Made by a program: the position numbers and the translations under genes. A DNA stretch of 64,000 nt from Nephromyces sp. MM_2019 (Eukaryota > Apicomplexa > Aconoidasida > Nephromycida), in the NCBI GenBank assembly GCA_015657535.1, contig JADHZB010001740.1, forward strand, positions 69,254 through 133,253. Reading direction: 5' to 3'. Below the pieces are notes generated by a model. That model was not told the origin of the DNA. It was given only the letters and a program-made list of their open reading frames with translations, and did no database searches. Below, piece after piece: positions 39,921 to 58,798 of this stretch (the stretch's first letter is position 1; the number at the start of each line of letters is the position of its first letter).

Positions 39921-42900
39921 ATGCAACGTCTGTTTTCTAATAGCCTAAAAGCAGGAATGGCATCTCGCTCAAGAGCAGTTCCCAACTTGGCAGACTTCTA
40001 CAAGAAGCTGGATCTTACAGAGCTTCTAGAGGGCAAGCCATTCAGCCTAGTCCCACTATTATACGTAAGCACTCTGAACTCATTGCCAAATGTGTGTGCC
40101 TGCTTAAAACTCTGCGTGTATGTGCTCTTTTAAACCATTTGAGGCTATTGCAAAATCTGGAAGATATTGAAGTGCACGTCATGTCTGTCATGTTAATTTC
40201 AACGATTTTTTGGCGAAAATTTTCATATTTTATACAAATTTCATTGTTTTTCAGGTTTTAAACTTTTCTAATGTAGTTCATCGCGAAATTTCTAGTGTTC
40301 AGAGCCTAGCGACTTGAATTTGTCATGTGTGTGAAAAATCACTTTCCCTGCTTTACTCGGAATTTGTTTTTTTGGAGATTCAATCAAAAAATGAGCATCC
40401 AGAAACTGCTGCATTCATCTTTTCTAAGTACTTTCTTCCACTTCGAGTATCAAATGCATTAGGATACCTACCTGAAGAGTTTGGGTTAGGTTTTTTTTCG
40501 TGTTCAGCATGATACGATTACATCTTTTGCATAAGCAACTGGTATGGTAAATCAGTAGATTTTGATCGTATGACTTTTTTAATTCTTATTCTTTGGTTCA
40601 TGCTTAGTTCGCGATATTTTTTAGTTTGTTACAAAGATCTATAATAATATGCTTCTTATATGGTGTGCATGCAAAATATAACTGTGCTAATCTTTCTAGC
40701 CTCTGATTACGCTTCTGCACGATGTATTAGCAAAATATAACTGTATATGCTACCCTTCCTAGCCTCTGATTGCGCTTCTCTGTACGATAGAGCATACTAT
40801 ATGGAGCATCCCAACAATTCTAGCACGCTATCAATTAGTTTTAGAAATTTCGTTCATGCTTTGCGCTCCGAGTGAACTTCACACATAGATTCCGCTGTGT
40901 GAAGTTTATTTCATTTTTCCATATGCTGCGGGTATATAATCTAAGCTCAAGATTTGACCTCTCTGAGAAGCCTTTGGAATTCTCCCCTCTTTCTTGAGAA
41001 TTTATTCGCAATTAATCCCCTCTTCAGCATTAAAATTGAGATTTTACGTGTTTCTTGACGTGTCTTCACCACAAGTCTTTGCTATTTTGTCTTTTTTAAG
41101 CAACCCTATGAGCTCTCCCCTCATATTAGTGAGACTATTGTCACCTACCACTACGGCAAGCATCACGCTACGTATGTCAGGAATCTCAATGGTTAGTTCA
41201 AGTAAAGGCTTGAAACTCGATTTAAAAAAAATCAAGCTACTAGTGTATTGTCTACTTTTAGCACTTATTAAGATTGAGTGTTTGAATAGGCTTTTTTTTG
41301 TGCCTTTGGGTTAACTAGAAAGTATGGATGAGGTTCTGCTGTGTGCCGTTTATAGAACAGTTTTTTTTATGATATATTTTGTAGGTTAATTTAGAGACTT
41401 TTAGCCCATTTTTTCTTAGTGTTAACGCTTGTGAGATAGTAGCAAGAATTATTGAGCCTGCTGATGCTGGGTTTTTTGTTTGCTCATTGCCTGGTTTGAA
41501 TTTTTGTCGTGCCTGAATAAGGCCTGCATATGGATTGTTTAAAGAGTTTTTGTGTGCATGAGGGTGAAGTTTCTTCACATTTTGTTAGAAGTGCAATTTT
41601 CCTGGAATTTCAGCCCTTTTCAATGTATTTCTTGGGTTTTTTGTGACGTTTTTCAGGAGGAAGTTGTTATGCGTTTTTGTTTGCTGTTTTTCCTTTAGTT
41701 ATATTGGCCTAGCGATATATATATGTTTTGTAAGCTATACATTCTTGCTTCTTTTATCCTTAATACTAACATGAATTTCATATCTGCATATATACTAATG
41801 GAGCTGAAAGTTTGCTTCGAGTGGTATACGTGAAGAAGCCGATTTGCATTGAATAAACTGAATTTTTGTAGTTTAATGTATGCGTAGTGATGTATAATGG
41901 TTTTTCATGATATTTTGACTGCTTTTTTCTCCGTTTTATCCAGATTTTGCGGCGAAGGACCCCAGTCTAGCTAAGAAATCCCTTGAAGGTAGTTTTTCTT
42001 AGAGATTTGCCACAATTGCATGCACGGAGTGTGGTTTTATGTATAGACTAACGAAGATGTATCATCAAGGAAATTATTTCGAGTTGAAAAAGTGGGGTTT
42101 TTTGTAAAAATTTGAAGGGAAAAATCTTTTCTAAATCCATGCATTTCAATAGTATTATATAGAGATTAAAGGTGTACTTGGATTAAAAAACATTCCAAGT
42201 GTACGTACACTCGCATTCTTTTGTTTTTTGCCCTTTTTTTTTGGACCTGATGAAACTAGAGCAACTAATAGTAGTTGGAAACTAGTAGAAATTAGCTCTA
42301 AAACTAAAGAAACTAATGCTTTAAAGCTATTATATGATAATTTGGCTTCGTTAGTGTTTCAGTTTAATTTTTTATAAAATTAATCTTCATTTTTTTTGTT
42401 TTTAATCTTTCATATTTGTGGTTTTTGGGATTTTTTTTCACGTATAACTGGTGTTTACAGTAAAGTCACGTGTGTAGCAGCCATTTTTGGATGTTTTTGC
42501 TTATCTTCAGCCCGTTTATATCTAATCGCAATGTTCCATGCTGAAGTTCCATCACGGTGTGTTCCAAGTTGCCAGATGTACTACGTTCTAAAGGCGTATT
42601 TTCCTCTTTGAATTGCCTTCATTCTCTCCTGAAGATTTTGTTGTTAGAGCAAACAAAGCGATCAAAATGAAATAATACATATAGAAATCGTAAAGAAATA
42701 CTTGATTGAAAAGTCTCCACCCGTGTGTGTCTACAGAGGTGGTTAAGACGTCTGAAGGTGCCGTCTTCAACAATGCAGGTAACGAATTATTTTTTGTGCG
42801 AGCATTTTGGCTGGTTTTTTCGAGGGCTACCTGCTGCGGATTTAGCATCTAGTATACCAATGGATGCTTCTTTGCCGTCGGTTCTGGTGTGTGTGTTCTT

Positions 42901-45900
42901 TTTTTTCAAATTTAGCAATTCATATGCTAGGAAGAATTTTCACTAAATTAAGAGTTATATTGTATCGCTTTACATAGCCTGCAATAGTAAAGATCTTATT
43001 GATGTTATTCTATTAATCTTCTTTTGTGGATTATCTGCGTGGAAAAAAAGGAATTTTCGAAAATTCTGAAAAGCACACGCATTCACGAGGGTCTCCTGCA
43101 ACTGTTAGATGTTTCTCCATCTTGATTAGCGCTTTTGCAATATTCTGTCTTTTTTCTCTTTCCATATATTTTGCCTAGACTATAAAGCTCTGCTTGCGAA
43201 GAATCTGTTTGGAGGGCATAGTGTTTTTTGTTATCTGTTTCATACGGCTTTAGTTGGATTCTTATAATTATATAAGGATTTTTGTGGGCAATTTTATGCT
43301 TTGAGAATATTATTTAGACAGATTTCATGTGTTGAAGTGTTTTTACTGTGGAGAGATATGTGAAAACTGGCCATTTGCTGAAGAGTCTTTCCAAAGTATG
43401 AGGATGTTGTGATGTTCTTTTGTAATTCATTTACCGTGTGTGGCGCTTTTTTAGTCGTAAAATCACTTCTGACTGCTGAAATAGGGGTTTTTGGTGTTTA
43501 TTAGAGTTTTGTGTGCTACCCTGAAGATGTTTAAAAGAGTAGCTCTGCTGGCTGTGTGCTGCGTTGAAGGTGTTCAAAAGAGTAGGGTGTGCTGCGTTGA
43601 AGATGATGCTTAAAAGAGCACTTCTTCTGGCTATGTGCTGCGTTGAAGATGATGTTTAAAAGAGCACCTCTTCTGGCTGCCTGCTACGCTTACTCTAGTG
43701 TATTACAAATGCTTTATGGCTGACTAGTAATTCCTTTTCCTTTCAAAAAAGTCTGTTTTTTCATCTCAATTTTGATGCTGCTTGGATTGCCTCTTCTAGT
43801 GAAGGGGTTCAGGAGTAAAAGTATGAAAGCAAATATTAAAACTGCTACCCCTACCTTTGTCTTAATGCTCTATGCATACAAAGCTTCTTGAAAAGTGAAT
43901 TTTTCCTGCCTGCGTGTAGCTCAAATTTGGAACCACAATCTCTACTGGGCTTGCATGGGACCTAATACCTCTGGAAAACCTTCTGGTTCTCTTGCTTCCG
44001 CCATCGATAAATCCTTCAACAGCTTCGATGAGTTTAAAATTGAATTCTCTAGCAAGGCAGCTGGTATGGGATGAAGAGGAGTTAATTTTTTTGGTATTTG
44101 ATATTGACGATATGCGAAAAATCTTGTTTTTTGTCGAAAAGTACTCGGCGTATTACCTGAGAGCATTTGAAGGGTTAAGCTTGTGTGGGGGGTTAGTTTA
44201 ATGAGATACCAATTAAAGGCATGTGCTGGAACTTTTGCTTGTTCAGTAGACGTTTGCATGTTTTGTGTGTCTATTTAGATGCTTGAAAGTAGATGCATGG
44301 AGGGTTAATGTCGAGCAGGTTCAATGCTCTTTTTTGTTTGTGTTGTTTCATCTGCTTTTGCGTCTGAACAGGTGCCAATATGTATACGTAAAACTGAGCT
44401 CTGCTGTTTTTTGCTAAAGAAAAAGTGTTTGCACTAAATTGGATTGAAGGGCATCATTTTTTTCCACGCTTTCACCGGATCTACTAATTTATGCTCTTTG
44501 TATAAGGAGTGTCCTTAGCGAAGGATTTTTGACGCTATTTCTTGATACAAAACGTGATCTGCTTGTTTTGGATAAGCTTCGTATAGATGCCTGTATTTCT
44601 AGCAGTTTTTTCATTATTCTTCAATTTTGGTGCTTTTTCCCGCACTTTTTTACGCTGCCTAATGTGTGGTGAGCGCTTCAGTAAGCTTCCGGGCAATGTT
44701 GATATCATCTTCATTGCCTCTATGGTATGGGCTACTTTTTCTAGGCGCAGAAAGGTTGCCTGTGTGCTCCAGTCAGTGTCGTCTTTTTTACTAGCGTTTT
44801 GATGTTTCAGTATGTTATCCCTCACACCACTTTCTTTCCTAGGTGTGTTTGGAAGCGGTTGGGCTTTTCTAGTGAAACAGCCCAATGGGAAGCTTATTAT
44901 TGAGACGACCAGTAATGCCGTGAACCCATTGAAGACCGGGTCTGGTACTGCCTTGTTGGGTCTAGGTGAGTCGAAGGAAAGCTGCAACCTGGTCATAAAT
45001 AGTTTGTTTTTCTCCCTGATGATTGTCTTGTTAGGGGGCCCTACACGCTTCTTAAACTATACGCTATTTTTTTAATAGGCGTTTTCTCTCTTTGTCTTTG
45101 GAATGAAATGTTACTTATGCTCAAAAGTAGTGGTTGTTAGTGTGTGTATATATGATTGCAGGGTTTGTTTTATATCAACTTTTGCGGTATTATTTGGGTG
45201 TGATTGCTGTGTGTAAAAGTTTGAACAGGGTGTGATAATGGATATACATGTATATTAGAGATTTTTTTTTAACCTCTGGAAACTAGAGGTTGTATATCTC
45301 TGAAGGTGTTGTAGCAGCTCCGCCATAGCGTTTTCTAATTCAATGTTTTTAGGTTAATTTATTAAAGTTTTTTGCGATTAACTGCCCTCTGTAGATATCG
45401 TTTTTGCTCAGTTGATACAAATTCTTTGGCAATTCAGTATATTTGATTTTTGGATTGCTTTGCGAGTTTGTTTGGTGATAAGCGAGTGGCTCAGGTGTAT
45501 GCACTTGGGGAAGTTACTGTGGGATATCTCAATTTTTTTGATACCATTATGCTCCTTCAGACGTTTGGGAGCATGCTTACTACCTCGACTATTTTAACAG
45601 GCGTCCAGCCTATATCAAGGGTAAGTTATCCCAAGTTTATGTGTGAGACTGGGTTTGGTGTGTACCATTGTGATGTATTGGGGCATATTCGGTTGATGTG
45701 TGTTTTTTTCTTGTGATTTAAAGCTGCTTTCTGTGAGTTTTTCCTGTAATGAATCTAAAATGATTTTTATATGTTAAAGGGTGATGTTTTTTCGCCTTTC
45801 ACTGGTTGATAAAGGTGTTTTTTTAAGAGGCAAAATAATTTGAGATTTCAATATGTAGGATAGATTTCTTTCTTGAGATTGATTTCACTTGTCAGAGGTG

Positions 45901-46886
45901 TGTGTGTTTTTTTGGTGATTTCTGCTGCTTCTGGCAAGTCTGTTTTGCTGTAGATTTAAATTCATTAGAGGAAATTTTTTGTCATCAATCATAATAATTG
46001 GTAGGTTTATTCAGCTTTCACATTCGCTTCATCTTCATGTGTTCCCATTTAATGCTGGCGGATTGCGCGTTCATTGCAGGCCATTTTATTGCTGTTTTCG
46101 CGCGTCTCTAGCTCGGAATATTTGCATTCCTTGACCCTAGATGAATTTTACTCCTGAAAATGTTATCAATTTTGTGTTAGAAATTAAGAATTTTTTGTTA
46201 AATACTACTCGATAAACGATACTTTGATAAAAAATCTTGAGGATTTCTTTCAAAGTATATGCGCAGTTTCAGAGCGGAATTTTGTGATTATTTGGTTTTT
46301 TTAGTTTGCTGCTTTTGACGAAAACTATTAGGTTTCATCGTTGTCTCAGACTGTTGTTTGATATTTTTCGTTTTTCATCATTACGTCGTAAGATTCCTGA
46401 GAATTATGTTGTGGAGTGCTTGTTTGGCGATGATTTGCTCCTCGTTTTTATTGGTGCAATTTGCTTGAATTATTAGTGTTTTCTATTAGCGATAAATACG
46501 CGATTACTTGTAGGAATGCTAAATGGATGTCTTAATTCGATTTAATTACCGTGATATTCGTGAATATTTTTGACGATGCGATTTCAATGATACCATTACG
46601 CAGATTTTGGGGTATTGTGTTTATCTTTTTCGTGGTTATCTTCTTGCTGAATGATAGCTTATGTGCGTGTTTTGTGAGTATCAGCTGGTTTTGTTTGGAT
46701 TTTCAGACCACTGATTTTGGTTGCTAGTTTAACTGCATTGCTTTTTTGTATGACTAGGTAGTATTTTTGTTTGGTAGTCAATACTCGTGCCATGATTTTT
46801 TTTACTGCGTTTTATCATGCCCAGGTTTCTTTGAGCTGGTAGACTGGGACTACGTTAGCCAGCGATTCGAAGGAAGCGCAGAGTAA
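39921..46886 (+). CDS. Iron-type superoxide dismutase, probably mitochondrial
   Basis: Converts superoxide to hydrogen peroxide and oxygen. Exons: 39921-40064, 41101-41191, 41944-41988, 42737-42778, 43920-44063, 44843-44965, 45561-45620, 46825-46886. Phases are 0 then six times 1; total 236 aa. Residues 1-25 (MQRLFSNSLKAGMASRSRAV) lack acidic residues and are Arg/Ser-rich, as in mitochondrial leaders. The SOD fold follows: SPHIS and YHYGKHHATYV, FNNAAQIWNHNLYW, FGSGWAFLV, DVWEHAYYLDY, then ELVDWDYV near the end. Metal ligands by alignment are His56, His113, Asp197 and His201. Gln109 just before the WNH motif marks the Fe rather than the Mn class. The start is the first ATG in the exon; the frame is open upstream to a likely UTR acceptor. 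Introns are 595-1204 nt, T-rich, with repeats inside. It is complete, with all ligands present. Confidence 0.95.
40671..40788 (+). repeat. Tandem duplication in SOD intron 1
   Basis: Two copies of a unit of about 55-60 bp, 40671-40723 and 40730-40788, sharing GCAAAATATAACTGT at the start, CTAGCCTCTGATT in the middle and ACGAT at the end. The second copy has small insertions. A local duplication inside the intron. Confidence 0.8.
40875..40906. repeat. Perfect 11-bp inverted repeat in SOD intron 1
   Basis: AACTTCACACA (40875-40885) and its exact reverse complement TGTGTGAAGTT (40896-40906) are separated by 10 nt. Transcribed, it could form a stable hairpin upstream of exon 2. Function unknown. 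Confidence 0.75.
43511..43690 (+). repeat. About 45-60-bp tandem repeat array in SOD intron 4
   Basis: Four imperfect units, each with GTGTGCTGCGTTGAAGATG, then TTTAAAAGAG, then CTTCTTCTGGCT or similar, plus a partial fifth. Copies three and four are the most alike, so the array has probably grown recently. It lies between exons 4 and 5. Confidence 0.85.
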
Positions 46887-49841
46887 TATATATTACTCTA
46901 GGTGTAACCTTGTATCTTGGAAACGCGGAGGAATATCCCTATGTGTGCATTAGAAATTGGATGGCATCAGTAGGCATATGTGTAGTAGCTTTCTCATTCT
47001 AAATGTACAGTATAATTCTTTGGAGCAGTGCTATATGAGGTTGCTACGGAACCTTACCATAGTTTTAGGCCTATGAACTGCATAATATGACATGGAATTG
47101 ATATTCGGGCACTTTTGAAACAAGGCTTTACTCTTGAGTATTTCTGCAGAGGACAAAAAGAGGTTTACGAAAAAAATGCCACAAAGTTTGGTGAGATGCT
47201 GAATTGAGAAACGACTTCTAGCGTGAGATTGCTTGCGAATGTGATGCCCTTCCTTATTATTTTTGTTTTTGTCTTGTGCTTATCTAAAGTAGATTCTTGT
47301 ATTTCTGAGGTATCAATAAGGCGCAGTGGCAATTCTTTGTGAGCCTTGGCTCAGCTAGAGGAAGTAGCATGGCTAGAGGCAACCGCTGCTTCTTGCCCTT
47401 TTGTGTGTTCCTTAACTAATAGCGTGCTCGCGATAATCACGATGTGGTTCTGCGTGCATTGCTGTGTCTTTCGTGCCGTTGTATCACAGTGATGCGTTCT
47501 TCATTATCTTGATGCAACTATCATTTCGAGGTTTTTTTGGCTGCATATACTTTGATGCGTTAGATATTTTTTTAGAATTGCGCATGGTTGTAACAACTTG
47601 TTTGAGTCTTGCAATTCGAACTAATTTTATGCTTCGTCGGTTTCCGAACCTGCCTCATGAACTCCATAAAATCGCGAAGCTGCATCGTATCAGAAGTACC
47701 TGCGTCAGCGTCAATCGCCAATCCATGTTTGTTTGCCATGATGCTCTGAAAAAAACCCAATTGATGCCTTTTTGTCGTGCGTAGTTTGGTGTAAAACATC
47801 ACTGGATTGCTATGGATTTGTGTGATGGATTGCTCCTTACCGTATTCTGGTACTTTTGTCAAATGCGTGGCGCTGTGGGCACGATTTGATGGAATTTTTA
47901 GCAATTTCTGCCGGGATGTAACGTACTATTTTATTGCTAGGTCTTCCCGCTGCTGAGTAAAATCGACGTCACCCTATAAACCCTATACTCTGACCTGGAA
48001 AATTTTCCTTACTTAAGGTTTATAAAGTCTAGGCTAGTAGTAGTGTAGGCAAGTATGTGGCAACCAAAGTAGAAGAGCTTGTCATCCCGGTTATCTACAT
48101 TTACTTTTGATGTTTTTTGATCATTTGTCCTAGTACCTTGGTCATTGATTGTAATTTTAACTAACAAAGTGAAGCACTCCCATCGAAACTGCGCTATGCG
48201 CCGTTGTTCCACTAGCGATTGCGGCTTTTCGTGCATAAGTAAAACTCTCCAAAAGAAGAGATTGGAAAACAGCAAAAGTGGTGAGAATCGAAACCAAGGG
48301 AGGTGTGCTTTACAGATTTGTGTGTGTGTGTGTTGGTGTATTTGTATTGGTGCCCTCGATTTTGCCCAGAAATGGCTCTCCCTGGGCAAAGTGAAAGTGC
48401 TCTACGGATTACTATTCGCGCATCATGTGGTTTTTTGATCCATTCTTTGAAAGGAGTGTCATCTCTGTCTCGATTTTTCCCGGAACAAGCTTTCTCTCGA
48501 TTTTGCCCGAAAACATTCGCCGCATATTCTTGCCCTATTATATGGAACCTTCTGCACTTGTTAATCACTAAATCTGCGAGCCTCGTACGGTTCGCCTAAA
48601 AAAGTATCACCCTTGGCCAGTAAGACGCTAGCTGCTGGCGCGCTGCGTAATCTTATCTGGTGACCTGGCGAACGGGTACTTGCAAGCATTCTTTTGCTGA
48701 CCTCAAATCTGGCAGCTTCGCGTGTGCGGCAATCTGATAAGGGATCCGCGTCTCTAGTAAGGAAGAGGGCTGATGCCATGTTCGAACACTCTAGGCGGGA
48801 GTAGGAGGCAGCTTTCTAGCGCGGTTTGCAGGACAAAAAATCGCTTTATAGGGCGTCGCAATGCTCCCTCGGTATAACGATTGTTGAGGCCACCAGAGAG
48901 TCTCGCACTAGGCGTCGCAACATCCCTTACGTTGCTAGTGTATTTGTACATTAAGGGAACCCAAAACGGTAGGGGAACGTAAGACAACAGGAAAACGCAA
49001 GACAATTGGGAAACCCCAAACAGCAACAAAAGCCCCAAACATCCACAAAACCACAAAGCTAACAAAAATCCCATACAGCAACCAAACCCCCAGCACTAAC
49101 AAAACCACAAACAACAAAAATCCCAACCATTAAGGCACCCTGTAGCTCCGCTGCGTTTAAATGAAGCTGATATCATACAAAGCATCAAACGATTCACTTT
49201 CAGGGTGTATAACATTTTAAAATCTCATCAATCAAAATGCTTCTTGTATATTAGCCATCAAAGAGGAGAATGTACGTTAACATCCTCCTGCAGCTCTCCT
49301 ACCGTGTGCAGTACATTTTTGCTAATACTTGCAAGCACTCTCCGATCAGGCCCAGCAGAAAACGTAATGCAACTCCATCGCGAATGCAACTCCATCACGC
49401 ACATTTTTGCGGTAAAACATGACGTGAGCCAACATATGCTTCCTGGGTTCCACACGGCTTCACCCAGTACGATCTTTTACAAGTCGCACTACTCTAAGAA
49501 GCACGCAGAAACTAGTCTCTAGATATTGATTCTAGTTTGCGACTACAACTAGTTGAGTCAGTTATTGCATCCTCTGGCTTTCCTACAAGAATCTTGTTTT
49601 GGATGCGCAAAAAACGGAGTCTTTTCGGACGAAAAAGGTAGGCAGTGTATTCACAATTCTGTATCGCGCGGGTTACGCGTTATTGGTATCGCTTTGCACT
49701 AATGTACGATCGGAAACTGAAGCTTCCTACAAACGCTATACTTTACTGAGAAAACCTCTTCTTACCGGGAGCTGCTGCATACCTGTGCTGTGCGCGCTCT
49801 TTCATATACGTGTACTGCTCTACCAACTCTAAATCGCCTCG
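46887..49841. other. Convergent region between SOD and PRP2
   Basis: T-rich on the plus strand to about 47900, consistent with SOD 3' flank. An open frame at 47904-47572 (minus, 110 codons) has no motif and opposes the T-rich bias, so I do not call it. 48350-48520 contains three copies of CGATTTTGCCC-like sequence, and 48950-49140 is a C/A-only tract. No gene supported. Confidence 0.35.
48950..49140. repeat. C/A-rich (G/T-rich on minus) degenerate repeat tract
   Basis: About 190 bp almost free of T on the plus strand, made of irregular AACAAAA-CCCCA-type units. The minus strand has many GGG and GGGG runs (TTTGGGG, GGGGGTTTGG), so it could form G-quadruplexes. It lies 0.7 kb past the PRP2 stop in the downstream direction. 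It is not a regular telomere repeat. Confidence 0.6.
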
Positions 49842-56839
<6,998 letters not shown>

Positions 56840-57259
56840 GATGAGGTGTATAAGGGCAGCTTCAGGCAGCTAGTTCTTACATATCACCTAGAAAGATCAC
56901 CTAGTGATATACCTCCAATAGGGTATGAAACTAGTAAAGGGTAAAGGAAAAGGCAGCAAAAAACTCTCCTGCTTAGCTTTGAGAGCGAAGAGTAGGGAGA
57001 AAGTCATTACATCATGCTATAGCACACACAAGCAGCTGAAGCTTGTGTACAAACTAAGCGTAGCGAGTAGAGTGTGCTGCGAAGAACCGAAAGAACGAAA
57101 ATATGGTAGCTATCATCTCTCTCTAGAGCCTACATAGAGAGGGTTGACATAGTAAGGAACAACAAAAGACTTCACTTTTGCAAACGGGCGAAGTAGCGAA
57201 TTGCCTTCTCAGAGGGAGGCTTCAAGACAGAAAACAAACTTTTCCAAACACACCGAGTA

Positions 57260-57430
57260 TAGTAAGAGGGAGTGAAGATGAAGAAGAGGGAATGAGGGAG
57301 AGGAAACGAAGAAGAGGAAGTGAAGATAAAGAAGAGGGAACGAGGAAGAGGAAATGAAGACAAGAAGGGGGAATGAAGATGAAGCAGGAAAATGAAGATG
57401 AAGAAGAGAAAATGGAGATGCTAAAAATTG
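57260..57430. repeat. Polypurine repeat tract
   Basis: About 170 bp of GAAGATGAAGAAGAGGGAATGAGG-type irregular repeats with period near 30 bp. The opposite strand is polypyrimidine, a composition that can form triplex DNA. Located 0.4-0.6 kb upstream of the PRP2 start, in its 5' flank. Confidence 0.75.
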
Positions 57431-58765
57431 TAAGAGGCAGAAGACGCAGTTATAAAAGTAAAAAAAATACCAAAAAAGATAAACTACTGCAAAAAAGCTA
57501 AAGAGGGTGAGTAGAAGACCGCATAGAGCGCACAGAGGCTGAACACACACAGTGCAAAACAGAGTGAGAGTGAGAGCAACTTTAAAAATATACACACTTT
57601 GGTGTGTGCGCTATTTTTTCCGGGATTCTTTAACGTAGATTTTACGCATACTTATGTGTGTGTGTGCGTGAAAAGTACGAAAGAATTATGTGTGCCTTCT
57701 TCTTGTTAAAATTTCTTTGATAAGGATTTGTATGAGTATTTCGAGTCATTTCTATCCGCTTCAGGACATTATGCAAAAAACTAGTGTGTTATTCGTCTCT
57801 AGTCTCTTACTGCGATAACTAGTTCTCTGCTTCCTTCATACCAACACAAAAATCTGCTTGATAAGAGCCAATGTCGTAAAGAATCCACACAAGTTTATCG
57901 CGTAGGTTTCTTCAAAAAATTTCTAGTTTCATTGTTCACTATCATCTTCTAGATGAAAGCACTCTAGTCAGATTTATTCTTCTCCTCATTCTACTTCTTC
58001 TTCTTCTACTCCTTCTCGTTGTTCTTATTTAAGGAGACTAAGCCAATTACATAGGCTGTTTAACACACTTTCTTCTTAAGAATAAGCCCTAGTGAGCGTG
58101 TGAAAGGGAAGATATATATTGATTCTTGTCATATACGTTGAGTATCAACTGCTAGGTCCTGCTGCCTTCAACTAGCATGTAGAGAACTCCTAGATGCAGA
58201 GAAGCTTACATTTTATTATATCATCTCTTAGCTTCTTCCCAGAGTTACACACTCCTGTGTGCGAAACTGCTTCTTCTACCGTTGGAAGCTGAAAAAATGA
58301 GCTCATTGAGGAAGAAAAGAAGGTTGAAAAGGCGATTTCTACAACTCATCAGCCTACAGAAAGTATCATTGCAAACACTTTAAGTTAGAAGATGTTTTGG
58401 ACTGTTGTGTGTGTGAGCAGCTAGAAATGCATTCAATCGCCATTGGGTGTTTCAGTTGATAGGTGCGAGTGTCTAGATGTGTGTGTGTGTAGTCATGTGG
58501 GGTGTATTTGACGTGCGTGTCATACGTGATGTGCATGTGTTGTGAGCAATGTGTGCGTGTTGTGAGAAACAAGTGTGTATTGTGAACAATGTGTGTGTGT
58601 TGTAGACCCTGGGTGTGTGTGTATTGTGCGAACGCCTGTTTTGTGTGCCTCCCGGACACACACCCTCAATCTGTCCTTCATGGTAAGCACACCAATAGGC
58701 ACACACACACCAACACACGCACACACACACCAGCACACGCACACACTAAAGCGTCTTCTGTATCT

Positions 58766-58798
58766 GCTGAAATGTGTATTGCTCACACATATTTCAGC
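58766..58798. repeat. Imperfect stem-loop in divergent promoter region
   Basis: GCTGAAATGTGT pairs with ACACATATTTCAGC with a two-base bulge and a 7-nt loop. It follows directly after a CA-rich run. Function unknown. Confidence 0.6.

Noticed and set aside
40671..43690. CRISPR-like interpretation of SOD intron repeats
   Set aside because: Units are directly adjacent without unique spacers, and the setting is a eukaryotic intron.
47572..47904. 110-codon minus-strand frame as a gene
   Set aside because: No motif, no convincing upstream splice chain, and it lies on the strand opposite to the T-rich transcription bias of the SOD 3' flank.
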